Source: Pontibacter ramchanderi (GTDB lineage: Bacteria; Bacteroidota; Bacteroidia; Cytophagales; Hymenobacteraceae). From it: DNA of 64,000 nucleotides. This document shows, piece by piece, positions 1 to 9,389 of this stretch. The notes under the pieces were generated by a model. That model saw nothing but the letters and a program-made list of their open reading frames with translations. It searched no databases and had not been told where the DNA came from. Within the stretch, counting starts at the first letter, position 1, and each line of letters begins with the position of its first letter. The translations under genes were made by a program, and so were the position numbers. The DNA lies in contig NZ_PJMU01000001.1 in NCBI RefSeq assembly GCF_002846395.1, positions 1,302,001 to 1,366,000 of the forward strand. Reading direction: 5' to 3'.

Positions 1-988
1 AGTATTCTATTAAAACTATTATAGTGTCTGTATTTGTGCATAACCTGTAATTGTACTTATTGAATCATAATTCCCTTTTTCACTTAATTGACTTTTCTAC
101 ATCTCGCGCCTTCAATCACTCTGTCAATCCCCACATTGCTCCGGGAGCCATGACAATCTCAGTGTCTGTATTCACCCTCAGCTTTAATTTCATTCTACCG
201 TTGGACTAACCTCCGGAATTTAGACTGAAATACGACTGCATTTATATTTAGGTTTATTAATTTATCGCTAAATCATGAATAAAATTTAAAGTGATAATAT
301 TAGCATATTTATATTAATAAATAGAGATAGGTATAAATGATAAGATACATCTTTGATATATAACTATTCCAATAAAAACCGTAGCATACGATGTAATCCT
401 TGCCTCTCTTCAGCTCTACAAAGATTTAAATTGGAGGGGCTGCATGATTTAAATTAAAGCTATCTAGCAATAGGTAACAGCAGCAAAGTTTAAGGCGAGC
501 GTGAAATGAAAAATGGAAGTGATGCTATAATTAATTCTTTATAGGCATTAATCCATAATATAAAACCGTATTAAAATAATTCAATTAAAAGCACTCATGC
601 TTTAGAGAGAACCAAAAAATAGCTTAAACAGTGATTTAAAAAGGCACGAAACGAGCCTAAAATTCATCTTCCAACAGGATTCGCCTGAATGGCGCGAAGC
701 GAAAATTCCCGCTTCATAAAAAATTTACAATTATTTGAACCAAGTGCCTGCGAAAAACATTTTGCACAATACGGACAGACCATAAAAATGTTCGGCTAAT
801 GGCGAGAAAAATTTCAGGGCATCAGCATCCAGTTGCATGCTGCCCCGATGGTGGCCAGATGACATGTAAAGAGGCAGTGATTACTTTATTTTCTCTTTAT
901 GCTCGTCGTGTAGCTGAATTGAATTTTACGGCCATACCTATTTTCAATATACAGCATTTTTCTATAGCAAACTTATACAGAACCCTTT
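1..988. other. AT-rich leader region without a supported gene
   Basis: This stretch is clearly richer in A and T than the rest of the window and has many stops in all frames. The only longer open frame (from 799) runs into the 5' end of the large T9SS protein in another frame and resembles nothing recognisable. A 12-base direct repeat, AGTGTCTGTATT, lies at 23-34 and 161-172 and may be chance. I see no tRNA, rRNA, insertion-sequence ends or CRISPR repeats. The last 100-200 bases probably hold the promoter and 5' UTR of the gene at 989, but I could not place a clear TAnnTTTG box. Confidence 0.6.
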
Positions 989-3900
989 ATGCAACCGGTA
1001 CAAAAGAGCCTCGCATTTGTAGTGCTCACCCTGCTTTATGTGCTGTGTTTTGGTGCAAAAACCTCAGCACAAAGTTGCACTCCTCTTATAACTATTACGG
1101 GCTCAACCTCGCTCTGCGCGGAAGGTGAAACGATCCTTACCGCCACAGAAGCAGCTAGTTACAAGTGGTCGAACGGCGCTACCACCCAACGTATTACCGT
1201 CACAACGGCAGGCACTTACACCGTTACCACCACCAACCATGAGGATTGCACTGCCACCTCTGCTCCTGTCCAGATAAGCGACCGGCCTGATGCCACGATC
1301 AAAGACCCGCTCTACGATTTCACTTATTGCAGCTATACCGGTAGCGCCAATTCTTTTAAGCTGGAAGTAGAGAATGCTTCCAAGACCGCAGCCACTAACA
1401 CGGGCTATACCATTAACTGGGGCGATGGCAAGAGCAATACCTTTGGCCCTGAATTCGAGAAAACAAGCCATACCTACACTGCTGCGGGTCTCTATACTAT
1501 TACGGTAACCGCCACTGACGCCAGCGGCTGCGAGGGTACCTTCACCGAAAAACTTTTCATCGGTAGTAACCCCGGCCTCGGCATCACCAGCGATGGCAAT
1601 AACATCGACTGTGCCCCGGTGTCTTACGGGTTCAGAATCACGGGTGTAGAGGGTAACTCCCCGCACACCGTCTATACCTTCCAGTTCGACGATGGCACGC
1701 CAGCCTATGTTTTTAAACACAGCGAGCTACCCGCCGACCGCGTCCTCCGCCACGAATTCCTGGAGTCTTCCAAAGACAAGCCCAACGGCTTTACCCTGAA
1801 AGGTACTGCCACCAACCAGTGTAACGTGTCAATTGCTACCTTCACCGGTATCCGTATTTCCAAAGGCCCTATCGCTGATTTCGCCATCGGCAATGTGTGC
1901 TTGAACGAGCCGGTGCGCTTCCAGGACAAGACCAAAAACGGCTACGACGCCTCTGCCCGAAACGATCGCTACCGTGTGCAGTGGGAGATTTTCCCGGCAA
2001 CAGGCTGGAGATTCTCTTCCGGCAACAGCACGACGCTTTCACCAAACGTGGTGTTCAACGAACTGGGTGAGTACATGGTGCGCCTGACTGCTTATCCGCT
2101 GGATCCGAACTCAACCTGTTTGCCTACTGTGATGGAGCAGATGATCGTGGTGAATGATGTGCCCAAAGCCGCTTTTGACCTGACGCCGGACGGCGGTGTG
2201 TGCGCCCCTTCCATCTTCCGAGCCCAGAACAAATCCACAGGCGCTGACCTGAAGTATACCTGGACCGTATCGGCCCAGGAAGGCTGGAGCTTTGCTGAGG
2301 GCACTGATGCCAACTCCGAGAACCCGGTTTTCAGCTTTGATAAATCTGGCACCTACACCGTTTCACTCCTAGCCAGCAGTTTCTGTTCTGCCGTTAGCAA
2401 GCAGGAAACAAATATCGTTGTCATCCACAAACCGCTGGCGACTTTACCGGCGGCACAGACCTATTGCGGTCCTCAGACCATTGCCTTCTCTGAAACCAGC
2501 GCAGCCCACCGGCCAGTGTACGACGCTCAGTCCGGCACGATCAGCGCCTATCGCTGGGAAGTAAGTGGTCCGGGCAGTGTAACCTTTGAAGGAGGTTCTC
2601 ACGCCGGGTCAGCCTACCCAACCATGCGTTTCACGGAGCCGGGCACTTACGAAGTGAAAGTAATTGCCACGAACGAGTGCGGCGACTCCGAGGAAGCAAC
2701 GCAGCAGATCACAATCGACGCTATACCTGTGCTAAACCTGAGCGCTCCCAAAGAAGTAGTCTGCCTTAACAGTGGCATCATGCAATTGCAGGCCTCGCAC
2801 GAAGGCGGCAAATGGAGTGGCTCTGAGTATGTATCTGCTGACGGCCGGTTCAATCCTGCTGCAGTTGGTACCTATACCCTGACCTATACCTACCGCTCAG
2901 GTGTGTGTGAGGTAACTGAGCACATCACAGTGACTGTAAAGGACCTGCCAGTTGCGCCAACCCTGCAACCGGTAGCAACGCTTTGTCCGGGGAGCCCGGC
3001 ATTGCTACAGGTGCTGCAGGCCGAAGGCAGCGTGCAGTGGTACGACCAGCCAACCGCCGGCAACCTGCTGCACGAAGGAAACACGTACCAGACAACTGCC
3101 TTAGACAAGACAACGACATTTTATGCCCAGACGACAGTGGAAGGCGGGTGTTCCAGCGTGCGCACACCTGTTAAAGTAGAGGTATACCCGGCCACCCCGG
3201 CTCCTCTAGTAGCTCCTGTTACCCTATGCGGTGCTGGCAGCAGCGCCACCCTGATCGCGGAAGGCAATGCGGGCGCCTACGAATGGTTTGCGGATGCAGC
3301 GGCTACGCAGCAGCTGGAAACTGGCAGAACCTTTACAGCCCAGAACCTGCTGGAAGGCGTGAGCACGTTTTATGTACGCGGCGTAACGAACGGCTGCTTC
3401 AGCCCTGTGGTGACAGCGACAGTTACCATACTACCAGCCCTCGACCGCAACACCTTGAACGAAGTGGCGGTGATCTGCGCTGGTCAGTCCCCTGCCATGC
3501 TAACCGGCTCTGCCCCTGTTGGTGGCAACGGCAGCTATACCTACCGCTGGGAAGCCAGTGTGACAGGCGCTGAGGCTGGTTTTGAAGTCATTAATGGCGC
3601 TACTGCTGCCACTTATCAGCCGGGCACGCTCAACCGAACCACCTGGTTTAGAAGAACTGTGTTGTCAGCAGGTTGCTCCCATACCTCCGCTCCGGTTGCT
3701 ATTACGGTTACCCCTGTAATAGATAAGAATACGATTACCGCTATCGCTCCTATTTGCGAGGGCGCGGAGGCCCCTACCCTGACGGGCAGTGAACCGACTG
3801 GTGGCACGGGCAGCTATACCTATACCTGGGAGTTCAGCACGACAGGTGCCAGCGACAGCTTTAAAGCAGCCAACGGCAGTAACCGCGAGCAACACTACGA

Positions 3901-6900
3901 GCCGGGTGTGCTCAACACCACCACCTGGTTCCGCCGCAAAGTAACTTCCGGCACTTGCCAGGTGCATGTGAGCGAGGCAGTGAAAGTGACGGTGGTGAAA
4001 CCGATCACGATGAACTTTGTGTCGGTGCAGCAAAGCACCATCTGCAGCGGCAGCACGCCATCTGTTATCATTGGCAGCATGCCGCAGGGTGGCACCGACC
4101 AGAAAACCTACCGTTGGGAGATGCGCAGCGAGAACGGCAGCTTTGAGCCAGCGCTCGGCACCAATACGGGTCTGAACTACACCCCGCAGATCAAAGATAA
4201 AACCATGTGGTACCGCCGTGTGGTAGCAGGTGGCCCTTGCGGCGAGAGCGTGAGTAATGAGATCCAAATACTGGTGCAGCCAGCCATTGAGCAGAACACC
4301 ATCCTGATCACCGGACAGCCGGTTATCTGCGAAGGTACTGCCGCAGCCATGCTCACGGGTGCGCAGCCTACCGGCGGCAATGGCAGCTATACCTATCGTT
4401 GGTTACAGAACATAAGCGGTCCGAACGCTCCCTTCAGCCCGGCTCCCGGCAATAACACCGGCCAGCATTACACCAGCCCGACTACCCTCACGCAGACCAC
4501 CTGGTACATCCGTGAAGTGGTGTCAGGTGAGTGTATCAGCAACTCGGAGGTGATCGAGGTGACGGTCGTAGGCCTGCCGGCAGCGCCAGTAGTGGCCCCT
4601 ATTACGGTTTGCGAAGGCAGCACCGCCACGCTCACCGTGAACAGCAACACCACCAACACCTTCCGTTGGTATGCCAGCGCTTCTGCGCAAAACCACCTCT
4701 ACGAAGGCTATAGCTTTGAAACGGGAGTATTGCAGGAGACCACTACCTTCCTTGTGGAGGCCGTGAATGTGAACGGCTGCGGCAGCAGTGAGCGTCGCCC
4801 GGTGACAGTGACGGTAAACAAGCGAATTGACAATAACACGCTGACGGCTCCGAGCGCCTCTATTTGCGCCGGCCAGCGTCCGAACACACTCACAGGCACG
4901 ACACCAACCGGCGGCAATGGCAGCTATACCTATACCTGGGAGTCCAGCACGACAGGGGCCGATGCAGGCTTCAGTCCGGTAGCGGGTGCGACTGCCGCCA
5001 CGTTCCAGCCAGAAGCATTGACCGAAACAACTTGGTTTAGAAGAATCGTACTGTCCGGTCCGTGCGAGGCGCATACCAGCCCTGCCGTGAAAGTGGACGT
5101 ACTGCCGGCGATCAGCAACAACACCATCACAGTAGAAAAGAGCACGATCTGCGCGGGTGATGTCCTACAGCAGTTAAAAGGTACGACGCCGGCAGGCGGC
5201 AATGGCAGCTATACCTACCTGTGGGAAAGCAGCCGCGATGGCGTAAACTTTACGGCCGCAGCAGGCACCAACAACCAGCCGGACTACCAGGCTCCTGCCC
5301 CACTGACCGAGCGTACGTGGTACAGAAGAATTGTCTACTCGGCTCCTTGTCAGCAATCGGTAAGCCCGGTGCTGCAGATCGTGGTACAGCCGGTCATTAC
5401 GAATAATACCATCATCACCCAATCCCACGCCGTCTGTGCGGGCGATACTCCAGGCGAGCTGAAAGGCACAAGGCCAACGGGTGGCAATGAGCAACCGGTA
5501 TACCTGTGGGAAAGCCGCACCGAAGACACTGAATTTGCGCCAGCCGCCGGCAACAACATGGGCATGAACTACCAGCCGGACCAACTGACCGAAACTACCT
5601 GGTTCCGCCGCAAAGTAGTGGCCGGAGAGTGCTTCAACACCTCGACAGAAGTACGCATCCTGGTAAATGCTGTGATTGCGAACAACAAGATCTCCACAGA
5701 TCAGGTAATCTGTACAGGCACTGCTCCTGCTAAACTAACTGGCACACAACCGACCGGTGGCACCGGCAGTTATACTTATTACTGGGAAGCCGCAGGCAAC
5801 GACGGCGTGTTCCGAAAAGTGAACAACAGCGCCTCTGCTGACCTGACTGTGGGCATCCTGACTAAAACAACTTCTTTCCGCCGCGTAGTGGAGTCCGGTC
5901 CGTGCCAGCAGGTGTCGAATGTGGTGACCATCACGGTTTCGCCGGTCATCAGCAACAATACTATTGGCCTGAACCAGAGCATCTTCCGCGGCCAGACACC
6001 GGCTCCGCTTTCGGGCACCAACCCGAGCGGTGGCGCAGGAGCAGGCACCTATACCTACCTGTGGGAAAGCAGCAATACCCAGCAGGGTGGCTACCAACCA
6101 GCCGCAGGCATCAACAACGGCCGCCACTATACGCCGGAGGCGCTGCACGAGTCCACCTGGTTCCGTCGCCGTGTGTTCTCGGGTGGTTGTGAAACAGTAT
6201 CAGATCCAGTGCTGATCGAGGTGCACAAAGGCGTTACGAACAACAACATCCACAGCGACCAGGTAATATGTGTGGGCAATAAGCCGGCTACCCTGCAGGG
6301 CTCAGTGCCGGTAGGTGGCGACGGAGACTTCCTATACCTGTGGCTGGCCAGCACAAAGGGCGCCAAAACGGGCTTCATGACAGCTACCGGCCAGAGCACG
6401 GGCAAAGATTACAGTCCGGCTGCACTTACGCAGTCTACCTGGTTCCGTCGTGTGGTGCTCTCAGGCCCTACTCCTGATACCAGTGCGGCCGTGTTCATCA
6501 ACGTGCGTCCGCAAATGGCGAACAACCGCATCAGCACCAGCCAGACCATTTGCTTCGGCACGGCACCTGCTGTGTTGGCGGGTACACTGCCAACTGGTGG
6601 CAGCGGCAGCTATACCTATAGCTGGGAAAGCAGCACCAGCGGTCCGGACAATGGCTTTACAACCGCCAGCGGTGCGAACAATGGCAAAGATTACCAGCCG
6701 GCTGCCCTTACGCAGACGACCTGGTTCAGGAGAGTCGTAACTTCTGAGTCTTGTGAGCGCCTGGTAGGTGAAGCGGTAAAGATTACAATAACGCCGCTCC
6801 CGGCTAAACCAACCGCCAGCGGACAGACGATCTGCCACAGCACCAAAACGACCCTGACAGCCTCAGGGAATGGTGGCAGACTGGAGTGGTTCACCGAAGC

Positions 6901-7525
6901 ACAAGGAGGCAAGCCGATTCAGGTAGGCGCCAGCTTCACAACGCCTATACTGACCAGCACGACGACTTATTATGTGCAGGAAGTAGCCTCATCATGCGCC
7001 AGCGAGCGTAGGCCTGTAACGGTAACAGTGCCTGCTCCAAGTGCCAACGCAGGTATAGACCAAACCCTGATGCTGGGCAGAACAGTGCAGTTGGAAGCAA
7101 AAGGCGGCGCGACCTACAGCTGGTCACCGGCCGAGGGACTGAGCAACCCGAATATCGCCAACCCATACGCCAAGCCGGAGAAGACCACGACCTATACCGT
7201 GACGGTGACCAACGAGGCGGGCTGTGTTTCCACAGACGAGGTGACGATTACAGTGCAGCAGCTGGTGTACGTGCCGAATACTTTTACCCCGAACCACGAC
7301 GGTGTGAACGATGTGTGGGAGATCCTCAACATTGAGCAGTACCCGAACTGTAAGGTACAGGTGTTCAACCAGTGGGGCAATGTGGTGTTCAGCTCACAAG
7401 GTTACAAACTGCCCTGGGACGGACGCCAGAATGGCAAAGAACTGCCAATCGCCACCTACTACTACTTGATTCAACTTGATCATAATGAAAAACCGCTTTC
7501 AGGAAGTGTGACAATTGTTAAATAA
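989..7525 (+). CDS. Giant modular T9SS type B surface protein (PKD/Ig-like repeats)
   Basis: This is a 2178-residue secreted surface protein, probably an adhesin or matrix component. An N-terminal signal peptide ends near ...AKTSAQ. It is followed by Ig-like and PKD domains (about residues 30-700), Ig-like domains (about 705-817), and then eleven modules of about 93 residues (about 818-1937) with the pattern NNTI, ICAG, GT-PTGG, SYTY-WESS, TTWFRR, SG-C. One Ig-like domain interrupts the array after the fourth module. A further Ig-like and a PKD-like domain precede a C-terminal gliding-motility-associated type B sorting domain (from about 2090, beginning VPNTFTPNHDGVND), which directs export through T9SS. 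The gene lies 6 bp upstream of a PorP/SprF-like gene, the usual partnership. The start was chosen because the signal peptide follows directly. The exact ligand is unknown. The ninth and tenth modules each lack one of the two conserved cysteines. Confidence 0.93.
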   Translation: MQPVQKSLAFVVLTLLYVLCFGAKTSAQSCTPLITITGSTSLCAEGETILTATEAASYKWSNGATTQRITVTTAGTYTVTTTNHEDCTATSAPVQISDRPDATIKDPLYDFTYCSYTGSANSFKLEVENASKTAATNTGYTINWGDGKSNTFGPEFEKTSHTYTAAGLYTITVTATDASGCEGTFTEKLFIGSNPGLGITSDGNNIDCAPVSYGFRITGVEGNSPHTVYTFQFDDGTPAYVFKHSELPADRVLRHEFLESSKDKPNGFTLKGTATNQCNVSIATFTGIRISKGPIADFAIGNVCLNEPVRFQDKTKNGYDASARNDRYRVQWEIFPATGWRFSSGNSTTLSPNVVFNELGEYMVRLTAYPLDPNSTCLPTVMEQMIVVNDVPKAAFDLTPDGGVCAPSIFRAQNKSTGADLKYTWTVSAQEGWSFAEGTDANSENPVFSFDKSGTYTVSLLASSFCSAVSKQETNIVVIHKPLATLPAAQTYCGPQTIAFSETSAAHRPVYDAQSGTISAYRWEVSGPGSVTFEGGSHAGSAYPTMRFTEPGTYEVKVIATNECGDSEEATQQITIDAIPVLNLSAPKEVVCLNSGIMQLQASHEGGKWSGSEYVSADGRFNPAAVGTYTLTYTYRSGVCEVTEHITVTVKDLPVAPTLQPVATLCPGSPALLQVLQAEGSVQWYDQPTAGNLLHEGNTYQTTALDKTTTFYAQTTVEGGCSSVRTPVKVEVYPATPAPLVAPVTLCGAGSSATLIAEGNAGAYEWFADAAATQQLETGRTFTAQNLLEGVSTFYVRGVTNGCFSPVVTATVTILPALDRNTLNEVAVICAGQSPAMLTGSAPVGGNGSYTYRWEASVTGAEAGFEVINGATAATYQPGTLNRTTWFRRTVLSAGCSHTSAPVAITVTPVIDKNTITAIAPICEGAEAPTLTGSEPTGGTGSYTYTWEFSTTGASDSFKAANGSNREQHYEPGVLNTTTWFRRKVTSGTCQVHVSEAVKVTVVKPITMNFVSVQQSTICSGSTPSVIIGSMPQGGTDQKTYRWEMRSENGSFEPALGTNTGLNYTPQIKDKTMWYRRVVAGGPCGESVSNEIQILVQPAIEQNTILITGQPVICEGTAAAMLTGAQPTGGNGSYTYRWLQNISGPNAPFSPAPGNNTGQHYTSPTTLTQTTWYIREVVSGECISNSEVIEVTVVGLPAAPVVAPITVCEGSTATLTVNSNTTNTFRWYASASAQNHLYEGYSFETGVLQETTTFLVEAVNVNGCGSSERRPVTVTVNKRIDNNTLTAPSASICAGQRPNTLTGTTPTGGNGSYTYTWESSTTGADAGFSPVAGATAATFQPEALTETTWFRRIVLSGPCEAHTSPAVKVDVLPAISNNTITVEKSTICAGDVLQQLKGTTPAGGNGSYTYLWESSRDGVNFTAAAGTNNQPDYQAPAPLTERTWYRRIVYSAPCQQSVSPVLQIVVQPVITNNTIITQSHAVCAGDTPGELKGTRPTGGNEQPVYLWESRTEDTEFAPAAGNNMGMNYQPDQLTETTWFRRKVVAGECFNTSTEVRILVNAVIANNKISTDQVICTGTAPAKLTGTQPTGGTGSYTYYWEAAGNDGVFRKVNNSASADLTVGILTKTTSFRRVVESGPCQQVSNVVTITVSPVISNNTIGLNQSIFRGQTPAPLSGTNPSGGAGAGTYTYLWESSNTQQGGYQPAAGINNGRHYTPEALHESTWFRRRVFSGGCETVSDPVLIEVHKGVTNNNIHSDQVICVGNKPATLQGSVPVGGDGDFLYLWLASTKGAKTGFMTATGQSTGKDYSPAALTQSTWFRRVVLSGPTPDTSAAVFINVRPQMANNRISTSQTICFGTAPAVLAGTLPTGGSGSYTYSWESSTSGPDNGFTTASGANNGKDYQPAALTQTTWFRRVVTSESCERLVGEAVKITITPLPAKPTASGQTICHSTKTTLTASGNGGRLEWFTEAQGGKPIQVGASFTTPILTSTTTYYVQEVASSCASERRPVTVTVPAPSANAGIDQTLMLGRTVQLEAKGGATYSWSPAEGLSNPNIANPYAKPEKTTTYTVTVTNEAGCVSTDEVTITVQQLVYVPNTFTPNHDGVNDVWEILNIEQYPNCKVQVFNQWGNVVFSSQGYKLPWDGRQNGKELPIATYYYLIQLDHNEKPLSGSVTIVK
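3440..6799 (+). repeat. Eleven-copy ~285-bp coding repeat array
   Basis: The DNA encodes eleven tandem modules of about 93 residues inside the T9SS type B protein. They are split four plus seven by one unrelated Ig-like domain at roughly 4570-4830. The best conserved stretch is the GG(N/T)GSYTY codons, where GGCAGCTATACCTA recurs almost unchanged, while module edges differ. Two cysteines per module (one after the NNTI segment, one after SG) probably form a disulfide. Boundaries are approximate. Confidence 0.85.
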
Positions 7526-7531
7526 CAGCCT

Positions 7532-8548
7532 ATGAACAAACTTTTAGCTTTAGGATTTGTGCTTCTGCTAGCTACCCAGGCCATGGCGCAGCAAAAGCCG
7601 CAGTACACGCAGTACACCCTCAACAACTACCTGCTCAACCCAGCCATAGCAGGTATAGAGGATTATGCGGATGTGAAGATCGGTACAAGACAGCAATGGT
7701 CAGGACTGGAGGGTGCGCCGGTATCGTACTATGCCACCTTTCATGCGCCGATCATGAAGGAAGTTGCTCCTGTAACAGCTGCGCAGCGCAACAGCTCACC
7801 GGCCAAGGAGGCCACTTCCAAAAAGCCTACCACTTACCGTCGCATCCGGCCACACCACGGTCTGGGCGCGATGGCCATGACCACAGCTACTGGTCCGCTC
7901 AAGCGCAGTAGCTTTAACGCCAGTTATGCCTATCACCAGCCGCTCTCCCGTACCCTGCGGATAGCAGCCGGGGTTTCTCCCGGCCTTATCCAATACAGCC
8001 TGGATCCTTCGGCTGTCCGTGTCATCAATCCGAACGACAAGGCCATTAACGACGGCCGGATCAACGAGATGAAGTTTGATTTGAACATGGGCCTGTGGTT
8101 ATACTCCTACAACTATTATGTCGGTATAGCCGGTGCCCAACTTGTGCCCAGCAAGCGCGAACACCTCACCTCCGGCACCGCAACCGATAACAGCGGACGA
8201 CTGCAGCAGCACTACTTCCTGACAGGTGGTTACCGCCTGGATATATCGCCTGACCTGGCACTTATCCCTTCGGTAATGGTGAAAATGGCCCAGCCCAGCC
8301 CCGTGTCGGTCGATGCTACACTGAAGGCGATCTACAGCGACCGCATCTGGGCGGCGGCATCTTACCGCCACAACGAATCGTTGGCGGTGATGGCGGGCAT
8401 TAACATCAGTTACCTGATGGACCTGAGCTATGCGTACGATGCCAGCGTATCGCCGCTGGGTAGCACAAACTCGGGTAGCCACGAAGTAGTATTGGGTCTG
8501 AAACTCCGCAATGCTGCTAAAGTGATCTGTCCGCAATGGGCCTGGTAA
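7532..8548 (+). CDS. PorP/SprF family T9SS-associated outer-membrane protein
   Basis: This 338-residue predicted outer-membrane beta-barrel has a signal peptide ending at ...TQAMAQ, followed by the family hallmark QYTQYTLNNYLLNPAIAG and alternating strands to a C-terminal aromatic end (QWAW). PorP/SprF proteins accompany type B sorting-domain cargo and are thought to help deliver or anchor that cargo at the cell surface. The gene starts 6 bp after the giant cargo gene, so the two are almost certainly co-transcribed and functionally paired. A serine/alanine/lysine-rich loop at about residues 80-105 (SPAKEATSKKPTT) is longer than in many relatives. Start and family are secure; the pairing is an inference from adjacency. 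Confidence 0.93.
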   Translation: MNKLLALGFVLLLATQAMAQQKPQYTQYTLNNYLLNPAIAGIEDYADVKIGTRQQWSGLEGAPVSYYATFHAPIMKEVAPVTAAQRNSSPAKEATSKKPTTYRRIRPHHGLGAMAMTTATGPLKRSSFNASYAYHQPLSRTLRIAAGVSPGLIQYSLDPSAVRVINPNDKAINDGRINEMKFDLNMGLWLYSYNYYVGIAGAQLVPSKREHLTSGTATDNSGRLQQHYFLTGGYRLDISPDLALIPSVMVKMAQPSPVSVDATLKAIYSDRIWAAASYRHNESLAVMAGINISYLMDLSYAYDASVSPLGSTNSGSHEVVLGLKLRNAAKVICPQWAW

Positions 8549-8579
8549 AGGTCTTCGTTTACAATTTCAGGTTTTAAAT

Positions 8580-8608
8580 AAAAGGAGTGGCTGAGGCTGT
8601 TCCTTTTG
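8580..8608 (+). terminator. Weak terminator-like hairpin
   Basis: A short AAAGGA/TCCTTT stem with a 14-base interior is followed by TTGTTT, downstream of the PorP/SprF stop. The stem is short, so this is tentative. Confidence 0.35.
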
Positions 8609-8681
8609 TTTAAAAGAGGCTATTAAAACCAAAAACTTTTATATATTATTGCAGTATAGTAATATTATATAGGAGTAAGCT

Positions 8682-9074
8682 ATGACCATCAAACAAATTA
8701 TCCCAGCTCTTTTAGGCATCATTTTCATTGTTTTTGCGGCCATGCATTACACTGATCCTAATGCAGTAATCTGGATAGGTGTTTACCTCCTGGCAGCAGT
8801 ATTTAGTTTCCTGACTTCCCTGAACAGGATTAACCAGGCTGTATTGCTCAGCGCATTCGCTGCCTATGCTATCGGTGCCGTATTTTTCTGGCCTGCCAGT
8901 TGGGAGGGCATTGCCGTTGGGGGTGGTGTTATTAAAAACATAGAGGAAGCACGGGAATTCCTGTGCCTGATCTTTACCAGCATTGCCATGCTGGCTTATG
9001 CCTTGCTCAACCGGAGCAAAGCCCGCCTCCACCCGCGCAAACCCATTTACAAGCAAAGAAAATGGGCAAACTGA
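8682..9074 (+). CDS. TMEM220-like small membrane protein
   Basis: This 130-residue integral membrane protein has about four hydrophobic segments (residues 6-25, 30-48, 52-72 and 90-110) and a basic C-terminal tail. The MHYTDPNAVIWIGVYLLAA segment matches the characteristic N-terminal signature of the transmembrane family 220 proteins (xQYNDPDxxxWIxxY type), which are widespread but of unknown function. An unusually good Shine-Dalgarno sequence, AGGAG, lies 6 bases before the ATG. The stop codon sits inside a strong terminator hairpin, so the unit is probably monocistronic. No specific partner is apparent. Confidence 0.8.
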   Translation: MTIKQIIPALLGIIFIVFAAMHYTDPNAVIWIGVYLLAAVFSFLTSLNRINQAVLLSAFAAYAIGAVFFWPASWEGIAVGGGVIKNIEEAREFLCLIFTSIAMLAYALLNRSKARLHPRKPIYKQRKWAN

Positions 9075-9095
9075 AAATTCAGCTTGCCCATTTTT
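9059..9095. terminator. Bidirectional terminator overlapping a stop codon
   Basis: A 17-bp stem with one mismatch (AAAATGGGCAA... pairing with ...TTGCCCATTTT) and a 2-base loop is flanked by A and T runs on the two sides. It can serve both the TMEM220-like gene and the convergent HMA gene. The TGA stop at 9072-9074 lies within the left arm. Confidence 0.85.
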
Positions 9096-9145
9096 GATAG
9101 GAAAGGTGATGTCTTTACATACCCAACACCTTCAAATTTTGCGAG

Positions 9146-9364
9146 CTATACCTGTTCGGCTTTGAATCCCGCCTTCTCCACAGTGCCTTTAATGGTTTGC
9201 GCATCCAGGTTCTCTGTACTCACTTCCAGGATCTTGTCCGGATTATCAGTATCCACTTTCCAATCCTGTACTCCTTCCAATTTGTTCAGATGAGGCGTTA
9301 CGGCTCTCACGCAGCTTCCACAATTAATGGTTGTCTTAAATTTATAGGTTTTCATACTTAACAT
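9146..9364 (-). CDS. Heavy-metal-associated (HMA) domain copper chaperone-like protein
   Basis: This small cytoplasmic protein (72 residues, or 69 from the second Met) consists of a single HMA ferredoxin-like domain. The metal-binding loop is NCGSC, in place of the more usual MxCxxC. It resembles CopZ/Atx1-type carriers that pass Cu(I) to P-type ATPases. It lies just downstream of copA on the same strand with a 25-bp gap, so the two probably form one transcript. MKTYKF at 9355 is an equally plausible start. The stop codon TAG is part of a CAGGTATAG word. Confidence 0.85.
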   Translation of the reverse strand: MLSMKTYKFKTTINCGSCVRAVTPHLNKLEGVQDWKVDTDNPDKILEVSTENLDAQTIKGTVEKAGFKAEQV

Positions 9365-9389
9365 AATTTACAAACTAATTAAAAAACAT

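Noticed and set aside
23..172. Two copies of AGTGTCTGTATT as possible insertion-sequence or attachment-site repeats
   Set aside because: There is no transposase or integrase between or near them and the spacing (138 bases) does not fit a known element; chance in AT-rich DNA is possible.
799..1128. A 109-residue open frame before the giant adhesin
   Set aside because: It overlaps the adhesin's signal-peptide region in another frame, shows no motif or coding bias, and lies in AT-rich DNA.
1103..1720. A 205-residue minus-strand frame in the adhesin
   Set aside because: Opposite-strand frames are expected in a GC-rich repeat gene; no motifs or start signals support it.
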